Below are positions 7,802 through 16,108 of a DNA stretch of 58,396 bases, in pieces; position 1 is the first letter of the stretch; every line of letters starts with the position of its first letter. The DNA comes from Myxococcales bacterium. GTDB taxonomy: Bacteria > Myxococcota_A > Polyangia > Polyangiales > Polyangiaceae. The notes beneath the pieces were generated by a model. That model did no database searches. It worked only from the letters and a program-made list of their open reading frames with translations, and had not been told where the DNA came from. The stretch spans positions 1-58,396 of the forward strand of contig JAAFHV010000022.1 of NCBI GenBank assembly GCA_013297655.1. Reading direction: 5' to 3'. The translations under genes and the position numbers were made by a program.

Positions 7802-9940
7802 CTACGGACAGGGCTCAGCCGCGGGCGGGTCCATCGAGTAGACACGCCCATCGTTCGTAGCGAAAAAGAGCTTCGTGCCAGCACGAGCGACCGCGTAGGT
7901 GGTGTTGTCTTGCGCGCCCGCCGTGGGGAAGAGGGCTTTCGCGGTGACGGGTCTCGTCTTGCATGTGGAAATGGCCATTGGGCCCATAGAGCCCCCGCCC
8001 CAGTAGACGAAGTTGTCGTCCGCGGCTAGCCCTGCACTCACGTCTCCGGTTGTGTACGGTACCGAAGTCGACGTCACTATTGCGAGCAGCGCGGCGGTGG
8101 TGTCGGCCAGTCCTCTTCTTGCGATAGCGCCAGTAAGAGTTGTTGGATCGCTCAACGCGCAGAAGGCCTCTGTCGCGTTGCTCGTGCAGCCCACCCGTCC
8201 GGTAAAGGCTCGATACCCGGTTGGCGCTGCGCCGTACGGAGATGCCGGCACATTCACGCCTGCTGTCACAGCGGCGGCGGTGATGGCGACGCTGGACATT
8301 CCAGTCGAGAACGTGATCGATACGACCGCTCGACCTGTGGCCGTGGAGTGAATGCCGTTGAGGCCGCCGTTGACGGGTAGTTGGATCGACCCTTCAGTGA
8401 AGCCAATGCTGAAGAACTGACCGCTCGGGTAGACGTATCCCAACTGCGAATCAAAAGAGAATAGTCCGATCATCCCATCAGGGACTTCTCGTGTGACCCC
8501 CGGAACAGTCAGATTGTAACACCAGATATGCCCAGGCGTACCCAGCGATCCGGCACACGCTTCGTTCCCCCTCAGTACGAGGTCGACTTGCTTTGTTCCA
8601 TCATCCGCTGCGTTGCCCGCGATGGCAGGGAGTGGCGCAAACTGAGCCGGAGCTGCTGGTCCTCGCGCGTCGACAAAACCGAGGCCCACCGCGCCTCGCA
8701 CCCAAAGCCGATCGTTGGCAACCGCGAGCTTTCGAGGCCGCTGAACTTGAGTGAGCGTTGCCAATAGCATCGGCCCGGGCGGCGCGGCATCCGCCGCGTC
8801 CGGCGTACTCACGTCCGGCGGGGACCCATCCGGTAGCGCTACGGGCGCCCCGTCGTTCGGATTGGGGTCCTCGCCCGAATAATACGGAGCCCGATTGGGA
8901 TCCGAAGGCGCCTTGTCCCTCACTGCACCAAAGAGCCCATTGCAGCGCGGCCTGGATGCGATCTTGGCGTCGCAGTTGGTGGCGACGGCGATGCGCGTGG
9001 AGGCGATGGTCTTGTCTGCCGCGCCGATGCGCTTGCAGACCTGAGGCGCGAACGTAAACGTGCTGGTACCCTCGTCGTACTTGCCATCCCAGTCGAGGGG
9101 CGCAAAACACGCTTTGCCGGTGCACCCGGAAGCGACGTCGCGCACGACTGCGAAGTTTACGGTCTTCGGCCCGGAGAGGCCCGCCGGAATCGTTACCTTG
9201 CAGTTCTGGTAGTCGGCCTGTTTGAGCGTCTGCTCGTTGGCAAAACACGTCTCGACATCGAAGCATGTGCCACCCTCGGCGACGCCGTTCGCGTCGACCC
9301 CGAGCGCGCCGCCGTACACCTCGCGGACGAGATCGCCGGACGAGACCTTCTGAAGGATAGCCGTGGCATCGACGCACTCGCCATCGGCCGAAGTCTGGCC
9401 TTGCGCACACGGTGAGACGTATCCCGGAAAGAACGAATCGAACTCGGAGAACGAGTTGTCGCCCGGCACCGCGCGAATCTTCACGTTGCCGGCGGTGCCC
9501 GCGGTCTGCGTGGTGGGCCCAGCGCCCGCGGGTTTGTGCGTGGCGGCGAGCCACGAGAGGGGCACGCGGAGGAGCGAGAGCTGGCCACTCGGCACGGTGG
9601 TTATCGCGTCGCGCACGACCTTGAGGGAGCCATTCTTGTAGCCGGCGACCCTCACGTGAATGGGCGTGGAAGCGTCGCTCGGCTGCAGGATGGAGAGCGT
9701 GCCGGGAAGCTTCGCCGGCTGGTCGGCGGAAGTGGGCGTACGAAGGCTCGTCTTGATCTCGCCTGCCACACCCACGTAGAGCCCGAGCTCATCCAAGTCG
9801 CCATCGACGACCATGTCGGTCGTGACCGCCACGATCACGGCCGTAGGCTCGCGAGAGCACGCCACGTGACCCGCACACAGCGCGGCGACCGAAAGCACCG
9901 CCGCCGAACCAAGGACCTTCCGACTAAGCAAAGATCGCAT
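7802..9940 (-). CDS. Mosaic lipoprotein paralogue 1 (712 aa)
   Basis: First copy of the tandem family in transcription order. Its signal peptide differs from the other two (MRSLLSRKVLGSAAVLSVAA) but keeps the same lipobox region GHVACS. The N-terminal half and the C-terminal block match the other copies. The middle is private to this copy and carries GNEACAG ... IWCYNL in place of the SAC ... WCY element. The start is well supported: a GAGGA sequence overlapping the TGA of the PEGA gene lies about 7 nt upstream of the ATG, so translation is probably coupled to that gene. The distinct signal peptide suggests this copy is the older one, or that the other two share a later duplication. Confidence 0.85.
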   Translation of the reverse strand: MRSLLSRKVLGSAAVLSVAALCAGHVACSREPTAVIVAVTTDMVVDGDLDELGLYVGVAGEIKTSLRTPTSADQPAKLPGTLSILQPSDASTPIHVRVAGYKNGSLKVVRDAITTVPSGQLSLLRVPLSWLAATHKPAGAGPTTQTAGTAGNVKIRAVPGDNSFSEFDSFFPGYVSPCAQGQTSADGECVDATAILQKVSSGDLVREVYGGALGVDANGVAEGGTCFDVETCFANEQTLKQADYQNCKVTIPAGLSGPKTVNFAVVRDVASGCTGKACFAPLDWDGKYDEGTSTFTFAPQVCKRIGAADKTIASTRIAVATNCDAKIASRPRCNGLFGAVRDKAPSDPNRAPYYSGEDPNPNDGAPVALPDGSPPDVSTPDAADAAPPGPMLLATLTQVQRPRKLAVANDRLWVRGAVGLGFVDARGPAAPAQFAPLPAIAGNAADDGTKQVDLVLRGNEACAGSLGTPGHIWCYNLTVPGVTREVPDGMIGLFSFDSQLGYVYPSGQFFSIGFTEGSIQLPVNGGLNGIHSTATGRAVVSITFSTGMSSVAITAAAVTAGVNVPASPYGAAPTGYRAFTGRVGCTSNATEAFCALSDPTTLTGAIARRGLADTTAALLAIVTSTSVPYTTGDVSAGLAADDNFVYWGGGSMGPMAISTCKTRPVTAKALFPTAGAQDNTTYAVARAGTKLFFATNDGRVYSMDPPAAEPCP

Positions 9941-9950
9941 CGAAATATCC

Positions 9951-10991
9951 TCAGAACCTGTAGGCCGTGTTCACGATGTTTGGCGGCAACGAGCCGCCAG
10001 GTACGCCATCTTCGCGGCCCGGCTTTGCAGCAAAATAGATGCCCGTGGTAGCCCCCGCCGCGGCGACCACGCCGACGCCGACGAGCACCCACGGGATGAT
10101 GCTGCCCTTCTTCTCCTCGAGCGTGACTTGCAAGTCGCGATTCTCGTGATCGCGCAGGGCGACCTCTTTTTCGTAGGCCACCTTGCCGGGCGCAGTGACC
10201 TTCACGCTGTGGCCGCCGCTCTTCACCGTGCCGCGAAACGACCCCGTTCCCACGACCTTCCCGTCGAGCGCGATCGTGTCCGAAGCACCCGCGCGAATCG
10301 CGAGCTGCGCCTCGTGCACGAGCGGCTTCAACTCGATGGGCACCTCGACCGTTCCGCGGCCGGGGCCGGAGACCTTGGTTTGCAGATCGGCGAAGTCGTC
10401 CTTCTTGGCGACGACGGTGTGCTCGCCCACGTTCACCAAGAGCGGCTTCTCCGGGCTGCCAACGACCTCGCCGTCGATCGATATCGAAGCGCCCGTGGTC
10501 TTCACGACGAACTTGAGCGTGGTCGTGAGCGAAGCAAGGCCTTCTTCGATGTTCTTCGCGTCTTGAATGTCGCTCTCGGCGAGGAGGCCCTTGCCTTCTT
10601 CGATATACCGCCGAACCAGGGTGAGCGATTTGCCGTAGTGCTGGAGGTTCTTCTCGCACGTGGCCATGTTCCAAAGGAGACGCGGGTCCGGGAACTTGAA
10701 GTGCGCGGCCTCGAACTTCGCGAGCGCCCCTTTGAAGTCGTTGTTCCGCACGAGCACGATCGCGTCGTCGTATTCGGCTTTTGCCTCTTTGGGCAGCGTC
10801 TCGGCGAGCGAGCGCATCTTCCCGCCGGTGCTCGGCGCGGCAGCGGCCGGGGCAGCCGCGGCGGCGGCGGGCGCCTTTGGGCCGTGTTTTTGCGCGCTGG
10901 CGCTGGTGGAGAGAAGCATAACTGTGGCGGCGATCGCGAAGCCGCGGCCGGCGAATTTGAGGTTGCGTGTGCCGAGTGCCAGTGTCGTCAT
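9951..10991 (-). CDS. Exported TPR/PEGA-domain protein
   Basis: This 346-residue protein has a signal peptide ending near STSASAQ, an Ala/Pro-rich linker, and a helical TPR-like stretch at about 60-150 (DFKGALAKFEAAHFKFPDPR, then LLWNMATCEKNL). Two PEGA-type beta repeats follow at about 160-275 (ISIDGEVVGSPEKPLLVNVG and IALDGKVVGTGSF), then a hydrophobic segment near 300-325 (IPWVLVGVGVVAAAG). This is a common myxobacterial architecture, usually envelope-anchored and often found next to Ser/Thr kinases. The ATG overlaps the kinase stop codon by four bases (ATGA), indicating translational coupling. The protein could be a sensor partner or substrate of the kinase; no biochemical role can be read from sequence. 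Confidence 0.85.
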   Translation of the reverse strand: MTTLALGTRNLKFAGRGFAIAATVMLLSTSASAQKHGPKAPAAAAAAPAAAAPSTGGKMRSLAETLPKEAKAEYDDAIVLVRNNDFKGALAKFEAAHFKFPDPRLLWNMATCEKNLQHYGKSLTLVRRYIEEGKGLLAESDIQDAKNIEEGLASLTTTLKFVVKTTGASISIDGEVVGSPEKPLLVNVGEHTVVAKKDDFADLQTKVSGPGRGTVEVPIELKPLVHEAQLAIRAGASDTIALDGKVVGTGSFRGTVKSGGHSVKVTAPGKVAYEKEVALRDHENRDLQVTLEEKKGSIIPWVLVGVGVVAAAGATTGIYFAAKPGREDGVPGGSLPPNIVNTAYRF

Positions 10992-12670
10992 TTGATGATC
11001 ATGTCGTTAGCAGTGGGCTTTTTGGGTTGCCCGGTGGGGGCCTGTTGGGCCGGAGTAACTACCGTAGGCGGCGTCACGGTCGGGGGGGAGGGCTTGGCCG
11101 CGGGGGTCGCTGGCGGTGTCGGTGTGGTTGCGGCGGGCGGGTGCGCTGGACCGGCGTGGCTCGCTGCCTTCGCCCCGGCGTCGACGCTCGCGGCCTGTTC
11201 GGGAGCGTGCGGCGGCGGAGGCACCGGCACTGGCGCTGCGGCAACCGTGCTCGCGCTCGCTGTTTGAGCTGGCGCCGAGGTGGCTGCGGGAGAGCTGCTC
11301 GCCCCTGCGCTCGGACCACTCCGCACGAGGAAAATCGCAGCGCCCACGCCCACCAGCGCGAGCGCCACCGCGGCGCCGACGGCCATCGCCGGAAGGAAGG
11401 GGGAGCGAGGCGGCGCCCCGCCGGTGCTGGAGAACGCCGGAGCGAGCACCACCGGACCTGCCGCTGCGCCCGTGCTCGAGCTCGGAGCAGAAGAGCCTCC
11501 CTGCGCCGCAGGCGGGATGAGCGCCGGACCAAGCGGCGCCGTCGCCGCGCGAAGTGCAGGCCCGGGCGCGGGCTGAGCGGAGCCGATCACCTGGAGGGGA
11601 GCGCCGCCTTGCGCTGCCGCGCCACGTTTCATCACGTCGACGTTCAGCGTCCCGAGCTGGTCCATCCCCGGAGCGACGAGGCGCATGATGCGCGTCGCCC
11701 GCTCCCTCGCGGTCTCCGTCCCGACGACCCCCGCGAGATCCATCGCGAGCTCGCCGATATCCACGTAGCGCTGCGACGGGTCCCTTTGTGTGCATAGTGC
11801 AACAACGCGCCGAACGAGCGGCGGAGCATCTGGCCGAAGCTGCTCTACCGGTACGAGCGATCCCTCCATCACCCGCGCGATGACCTCCGGACCAGTGGTG
11901 CCGGGGAAGGGATAATTCTGAGTTACCAGCTCGTAAAAAGTGACGCCCAAGGCCCAAATGTCGGTTCGTTCGTCGCAGTGACGAGCGTCGCGCATTTGCT
12001 CGGGCGCCATATAGGGAATAGACCCGAAGCTGGTTTGGGTCTGCGTGATACCGGCGGCCGAGTCTTCGAGCATCTTGCTGATGCCGAAGTCGAGCACCTT
12101 CACCATCTCGGAGCCGTCGGGCCGAGCGGCGAGGAACAGATTGCTCGGCTTGAGGTCGCGGTGAATGATGCGCATCGAGTGCGCCTCACCGATCGCCTCG
12201 CACGCCTCGAGCACGTAGGCAGCGGCCTGACGAAAGTCGAGCCGCCCGAGGCGAGTGAGCCTCTCGGAGAGGTCTTCTCCCTCGAGATACTCCATCACCA
12301 TGAACGGCGTACCGTCCTCGAGCTCGTCCACGTCGGTGACCTTCGCGACGTGATCGCCGCGAATTTTGGCCGCCGCGCGCGCCTCCAGCGCAAAGCGCTT
12401 TACCAGGTCTTTTCGCTTTGCCGTCTCCGGGCGAAGGAATTTGAGGGCCACCCGCTGGTCGAGCTGGAGGTGCGTCGCGAGCGCGACGTACCCCATGCCC
12501 CCCGCCCCGAGCAGTCTATCGAGCCGATACTTCCGAGCGACCACCTGCCCCACCTCGAGCGGAGCGGGCTGCGCGTCCTGCTCCTCCGGCATGATGGACG
12601 CGCGAGGCTGCGGATTCCCTGATTGGGAGGGATATCCGGGAATGGAGGGGGGATTGGACTTGTCGCTCAC
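10988..12670 (-). CDS. Membrane-anchored Ser/Thr protein kinase (PknB type)
   Basis: This is a 560-residue Hanks-type kinase. The catalytic domain spans about 48-325, with glycine loop GAGGMG, ATP-binding Lys77 (VALKFLRPE), catalytic loop HRDLKPSN (170-177), DFG (194-196) and APE (222-224), so all key residues are present and it should be active. An Ala/Pro-rich juxtamembrane region leads to one membrane segment at about 425-450 (AVGAAVALALVGVGAAIFLV), followed by a low-complexity Pro/Ala-rich tail of about 100 residues outside the cytoplasm with no recognisable sensor domain. The start is a GTG without a clear ribosome site. It heads the operon PEGA protein, three mosaic lipoproteins, SGNH esterase, so it may regulate them or sense through the PEGA protein. 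Confidence 0.93.
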   Translation of the reverse strand: MSDKSNPPSIPGYPSQSGNPQPRASIMPEEQDAQPAPLEVGQVVARKYRLDRLLGAGGMGYVALATHLQLDQRVALKFLRPETAKRKDLVKRFALEARAAAKIRGDHVAKVTDVDELEDGTPFMVMEYLEGEDLSERLTRLGRLDFRQAAAYVLEACEAIGEAHSMRIIHRDLKPSNLFLAARPDGSEMVKVLDFGISKMLEDSAAGITQTQTSFGSIPYMAPEQMRDARHCDERTDIWALGVTFYELVTQNYPFPGTTGPEVIARVMEGSLVPVEQLRPDAPPLVRRVVALCTQRDPSQRYVDIGELAMDLAGVVGTETARERATRIMRLVAPGMDQLGTLNVDVMKRGAAAQGGAPLQVIGSAQPAPGPALRAATAPLGPALIPPAAQGGSSAPSSSTGAAAGPVVLAPAFSSTGGAPPRSPFLPAMAVGAAVALALVGVGAAIFLVRSGPSAGASSSPAATSAPAQTASASTVAAAPVPVPPPPHAPEQAASVDAGAKAASHAGPAHPPAATTPTPPATPAAKPSPPTVTPPTVVTPAQQAPTGQPKKPTANDMIIK

Positions 12671-12762
12671 GTGGGCATGCTTTGCTGGCGCGCTCCCGGA
12701 GAGTCGTGTCGAGAGACTACCATGATGACTCCGTCGACCCGAAGGATGTCTGTCGGCTTGGC

Positions 12763-14325
12763 TTATAAGGCGAGGATGTCGGCAGCCGCGGCGGGCGTCG
12801 CGGCTGGAATCGTGGCGCCACCCTCACTCATCGCGGCGGGGCTCGTGCCCGCGGTGTCGTGAAAGAGTTGAGAGTCCACCACGACCGCCTTCGCGTTTGC
12901 GTCGTTGGCGATAGCGACGGATGGCCCGCCCGCCCCGTGCCCGCTAATCCCAGCGGGGCGCCCGGGCTGTCCCGCGGCCGCGCACGGGAAGCACATTGCC
13001 GAGGGCGGGTCAGCTGCGGGTTGTCCGCTGGTTGGGGGGGTACTGAATGTACCACGTCCACCGTTACCGCCCTTCATGCTTCGGAGGGTCATTTTCTCGA
13101 ATCGAACTGGGCTACGAACGAGCAATGCCGCGGTGCTCGCTCCTCCGCCCGTCCCCGCCGTTCCGGCGAGGCCTGCGCAGCCGCCCGCACCCCCCCCCCC
13201 GTTCCATCCCCAGGTGACCCCCGAAAGTGCCGGACCCGGTTCACTCAAAACGTTCGGGGTGCCGCCCTTTCCGGCCTGACCCAACGAGCCGTCCGTGCCC
13301 TTCACGCCGTCGCCCCGCACGAAGCCCGTGGCTGAGAATTCTCCCCCAGCTGACGACGATCCCGGCACTCCCGGACCGCCACCGGGCGTGCCATCCAAAC
13401 CTGCAGTGCCGAACACGATGGCGGCGTTGCTGTTGGGTCTAAACACTGTCGAGCTGCCGCCGTAGCCACCGCTCGACAGCGGGCCCGACGCTACCCCCTG
13501 GTAGCACTGAATCCGCCCGCCGGGCTGGCCTCCTCGTTGCGAGTACGATGTTTCGCTGCAGCGAACATTGGTGTTGTTGCGGAAACATTCTGCTGGTGCC
13601 GCAGCCCCTTGAACTGGGGATACCAGCACTTGCGAAAATGGTGTCGGCGAAATGCCGTCGGTGCCGTTCCTTCCCGCGCCTGCCTCGAGTTTCCCCAGCG
13701 TCATGGTGAGGCCGGGCGAATCAACGGCCAATAGCGCGATACTCGACGGTTCGGTTTCGGTTCCGGCGGGCGCAATCACCTCGAGACCATCGACGCGCGT
13801 TGCGGTGGCGATCGCCTGTGCGGTCACTGCCGGGCTGGTCGGCGATACCACGGTGGTCCGTGCTTCCGAGATCTCCCACTTGCTCGGGTCAACACACTTA
13901 AGGTTTCCGATGATCGACACTCCGTTTCGGAGGATGACGGCCTCTGGGTACGTTCCGGCGCACACGTAAAGGCGCTTCTTCACCGTCTCGGCTTTGTCGA
14001 GACCCTCCGAAATCGTGGTGAACGGCTTCGCTCGCGTTCCGTCGCCGCCTGCAGCCGCACCCTTGGAAACGAAGATCCCGAAATCGTCGGTCACCTCGTC
14101 CTGCTTCGCGGGCGGTGGCGGCGGCAACCCCACCAGCTCGCCGGCATCCGCAGCATCACCCCCCGCTTCGACCGGGGGCGGCGGGGGCGGGGTCGTGCTC
14201 GTCGGCGCCGACCCGTCGGGGATGGCCGGCATCTCTGCCGTATCCGACCCGCAGGCCACCCCGATGCTCCCAACCAAAAGAACAAGAAGACTCGAAGCGA
14301 CCACGGTGCGTTTGCGCGTTGTCAT
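12763..14325 (-). CDS. Gly-rich right-handed beta-helix lipoprotein with a G11 tract
   Basis: This 520-residue lipoprotein starts at the ATG 14325, which has a GGAAAGG ribosome site; reading further upstream adds 40 unlikely residues. The lipobox is GVAC, followed by a Pro/Ala linker. Residues about 95-170 match the entry of DUF1565/pectate-lyase-like right-handed beta-helix proteins (DDFGIFVSKG, GDGTRAKPFTTISEGL, LYVCAGTYPEAV). The rest is rich in GG/GAGG repeats like PE-PGRS-style or collagen-like surface proteins and has several Cys. The coding strand contains 11 consecutive G at 13190-13200 (Asn-Gly-Gly-Gly-Gly-Ala) and a C7 run at 13034-13040. The function is unknown; a surface carbohydrate-binding or adhesive role is a guess. 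Confidence 0.8.
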   Translation of the reverse strand: MTTRKRTVVASSLLVLLVGSIGVACGSDTAEMPAIPDGSAPTSTTPPPPPPVEAGGDAADAGELVGLPPPPPAKQDEVTDDFGIFVSKGAAAGGDGTRAKPFTTISEGLDKAETVKKRLYVCAGTYPEAVILRNGVSIIGNLKCVDPSKWEISEARTTVVSPTSPAVTAQAIATATRVDGLEVIAPAGTETEPSSIALLAVDSPGLTMTLGKLEAGAGRNGTDGISPTPFSQVLVSPVQGAAAPAECFRNNTNVRCSETSYSQRGGQPGGRIQCYQGVASGPLSSGGYGGSSTVFRPNSNAAIVFGTAGLDGTPGGGPGVPGSSSAGGEFSATGFVRGDGVKGTDGSLGQAGKGGTPNVLSEPGPALSGVTWGWNGGGGAGGCAGLAGTAGTGGGASTAALLVRSPVRFEKMTLRSMKGGNGGRGTFSTPPTSGQPAADPPSAMCFPCAAAGQPGRPAGISGHGAGGPSVAIANDANAKAVVVDSQLFHDTAGTSPAAMSEGGATIPAATPAAAADILAL

Positions 14326-15033
14326 CGCCTTTCCATTGGCGTCTGGAACGCGCGTCCGCAAGCAAAAACTAGGCGCCAGACACGAGATTTTCTCCACGAC
14401 CGGAGGTGCGCCAGAGTTGGCGCGCCACATTTGGCGTAGGGTCACATGGTGTCACGAGCGAGATAATTTCGGAGAATGCCAAGAGAGTCGCGCTCTTCGC
14501 GTCACCCGAGCCTCAGAGCCTACCACGCGACCTCGCTGCGTCCAGCGTCAACGACGGGGGGCTTGGCCCACAGGAGAGCTCTTCGTACGGAACCTAAACA
14601 TCCCGTAAGGTCCGCGTTGACAGCGCGCCTCGCACCTTGCAACGCCCTCACTGCAGAGGCTCATTTTGTGCCCCTGGCGTCGCGAGGAGCCGTTCGTCGC
14701 CCTCGGACCTCCCTCCCGACCGGACGAGCGCGGCTCGTTGGGGCGGGACGATGGACCGTGGCACGCTGGGGGCGTGCCGGCGGGTCCGCGTCGCGCCTGA
14801 CCCCGGTCGGCAGCGACGTCTCGCGCATCGTCGCCGGGCGTCGGCTGACACGCTCGCGCCGCGCGGGCACGATCGCAGGCAAGGCCACGCGTCGGCTGAT
14901 CGACCGTCCGTGGCGCGTCCGCGTGGCGTGACGCGCTGCTCGTGTTGCTTTTTTTTGCCCGTAAAACCACGACGAATCGCGGGATCTACGCCACGAACCG
15001 ACCCGTCCCGGCGTGGCCGTGTACCGTGCCTCG
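14326..15033 (+). other. Gene-free stretch between lipoprotein and ankyrin gene
   Basis: I see no convincing gene in this ~700 bp. The open frames here (for example 14476-14931) are Arg/Ser/Pro-rich and have no start signal or protein-like composition. It should hold the promoter of the minus-strand lipoprotein. A run of eight T at 14949-14956 follows a short inverted repeat (CGCGT ... ACGCG, about 14920-14935) and could be a weak terminator on the plus strand. Confidence 0.4.
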
Positions 15034-15873
15034 ATGCTGACCCGTTCCATCCGCTCCGGCATCCTCGACGTCGAGTACTCCCGCGAGCATTCCACCTCGA
15101 CCGCCTCGAATCGCGACACGGTGCCCGAGCTCCCCAGCGAGGCGTACTTCGTCCCCGGCGAAGCGTGGAAAAAAGGGCAGTGGGTCCGCCTCGTGTTCGA
15201 GAAGACCGGTCGCGGCAAGGCCCTCCAGTTCATCTGCGTCGGCACCCTCGTCTCCGCCAGCGACTCCGAGGCCACGGTCGAGCGTGTGCTGTACGAACGC
15301 GGCAATGCTCCCGATGACTTTGCGCTCCACCATTGGCGCGCCATCGTAAAAAAAGAAGGCGACGATTGGAACGTGACCGAGCTCACCGGCGAGCGTGATC
15401 ACGAAAAGGCCATTGCCCTCGTGCGCGTCGCGATCACCAAAGGCAACTTGGCCGACGTTGAGGAGATCCTCGATGGCGGACTCCCACTCGAACATGCCCT
15501 CGGCCACGACGGCACGCCGCTCGTCCTCGCCGCGAAACAAGGCCAAGACGCGATCGTCAAAATGCTCCTCGCGCGCGGCGCGAGCGTGAACGCGCGGTCT
15601 TCGGCGGGGGCCCTCTACGAAGTGGCGCGGCGCGGAAAAGCGAGCCTCGAGCTGCTCGCGGTGCTCCGAACCGCCGGCGCGACCACTCCCGAAGAGATCG
15701 CGCTCGCAGCCGCTCCCGTGGTGCCGTTTCCGGTCGGCGCCGAAGTGAGGCACCCCAAGTTCGGCGCTGGCACCATCGTCGTGAGCGAGGGCACCGGCGA
15801 GGCCCTCAAAGTGACCGTCAAGTTCGAGGACGGCACGTCACGAGCGCTCCTCGCGAAGTACCTCGCGTCCTGA
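15034..15873 (+). CDS. Ankyrin-repeat protein with UvrD-type Tudor-like C-terminus
   Basis: This 279-residue cytoplasmic protein has three parts. Residues about 1-120 are of unknown type and include WKKGQWVRLVFEKTGRGKAL. Residues about 130-210 form ankyrin-like repeats (AITKGNLADVEEILDGG, then DGTPLVLAAKQGQDAIVKML with LLARGASVNARS). The last ~45 residues (VGAEVRHPKFGAGTIVVSEG, then VKFEDGTSRALLAKYL) match the Tudor/SH3-like tail of UvrD/PcrA helicases, which contacts RNA polymerase. The combination suggests a small protein-protein adaptor. ATG 15034 is chosen; a GTG at 15013 is also in frame. Neither has a clear ribosome site. Confidence 0.7.
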   Translation: MLTRSIRSGILDVEYSREHSTSTASNRDTVPELPSEAYFVPGEAWKKGQWVRLVFEKTGRGKALQFICVGTLVSASDSEATVERVLYERGNAPDDFALHHWRAIVKKEGDDWNVTELTGERDHEKAIALVRVAITKGNLADVEEILDGGLPLEHALGHDGTPLVLAAKQGQDAIVKMLLARGASVNARSSAGALYEVARRGKASLELLAVLRTAGATTPEEIALAAAPVVPFPVGAEVRHPKFGAGTIVVSEGTGEALKVTVKFEDGTSRALLAKYLAS

Positions 15874-15905
15874 AAAAGGTCTCGCAGCTAGCAGCAGTAG
15901 GACTC

Positions 15906-15921
15906 GTCCCTCGTCAGGGAC
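15906..15921 (+). terminator. Short perfect hairpin after the ankyrin gene
   Basis: GTCCCT-CGTC-AGGGAC is a perfect 6-bp stem with a 4-nt loop, 33 bp after the ankyrin stop and between two convergent genes. There is no U tract, so termination activity is uncertain. Confidence 0.25.
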
Positions 15922-16108
15922 TTGCGGCCCTGTAGCGTCGTCGTCGCGCCTCGCACGGCTCGCAACTCGGCGAAAATCCTCGGTCATTGAGCGGTTCGGT
16001 GCTCTCGGTGCGCAGCGCTCCGTTCCTCGTAACGGGTAATCGGCCGGCTGCGGGGGAGGTCGGTTGCGGGCACGAAATGCTGCGCTGCACGACCTCTGGC
16101 AGCGCAGC

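Noticed and set aside
3449-9940. Repeats at ~2.1 kb spacing as a CRISPR or insertion sequence
   Set aside because: The repeats are whole coding genes with matching frames, with no spacers, terminal inverted repeats or transposase.
14476-14931. Open frame in the gap between lipoprotein and ankyrin genes
   Set aside because: No ribosome site, Arg/Ser/Pro-rich composition and no domain signal, so not reported as a gene.
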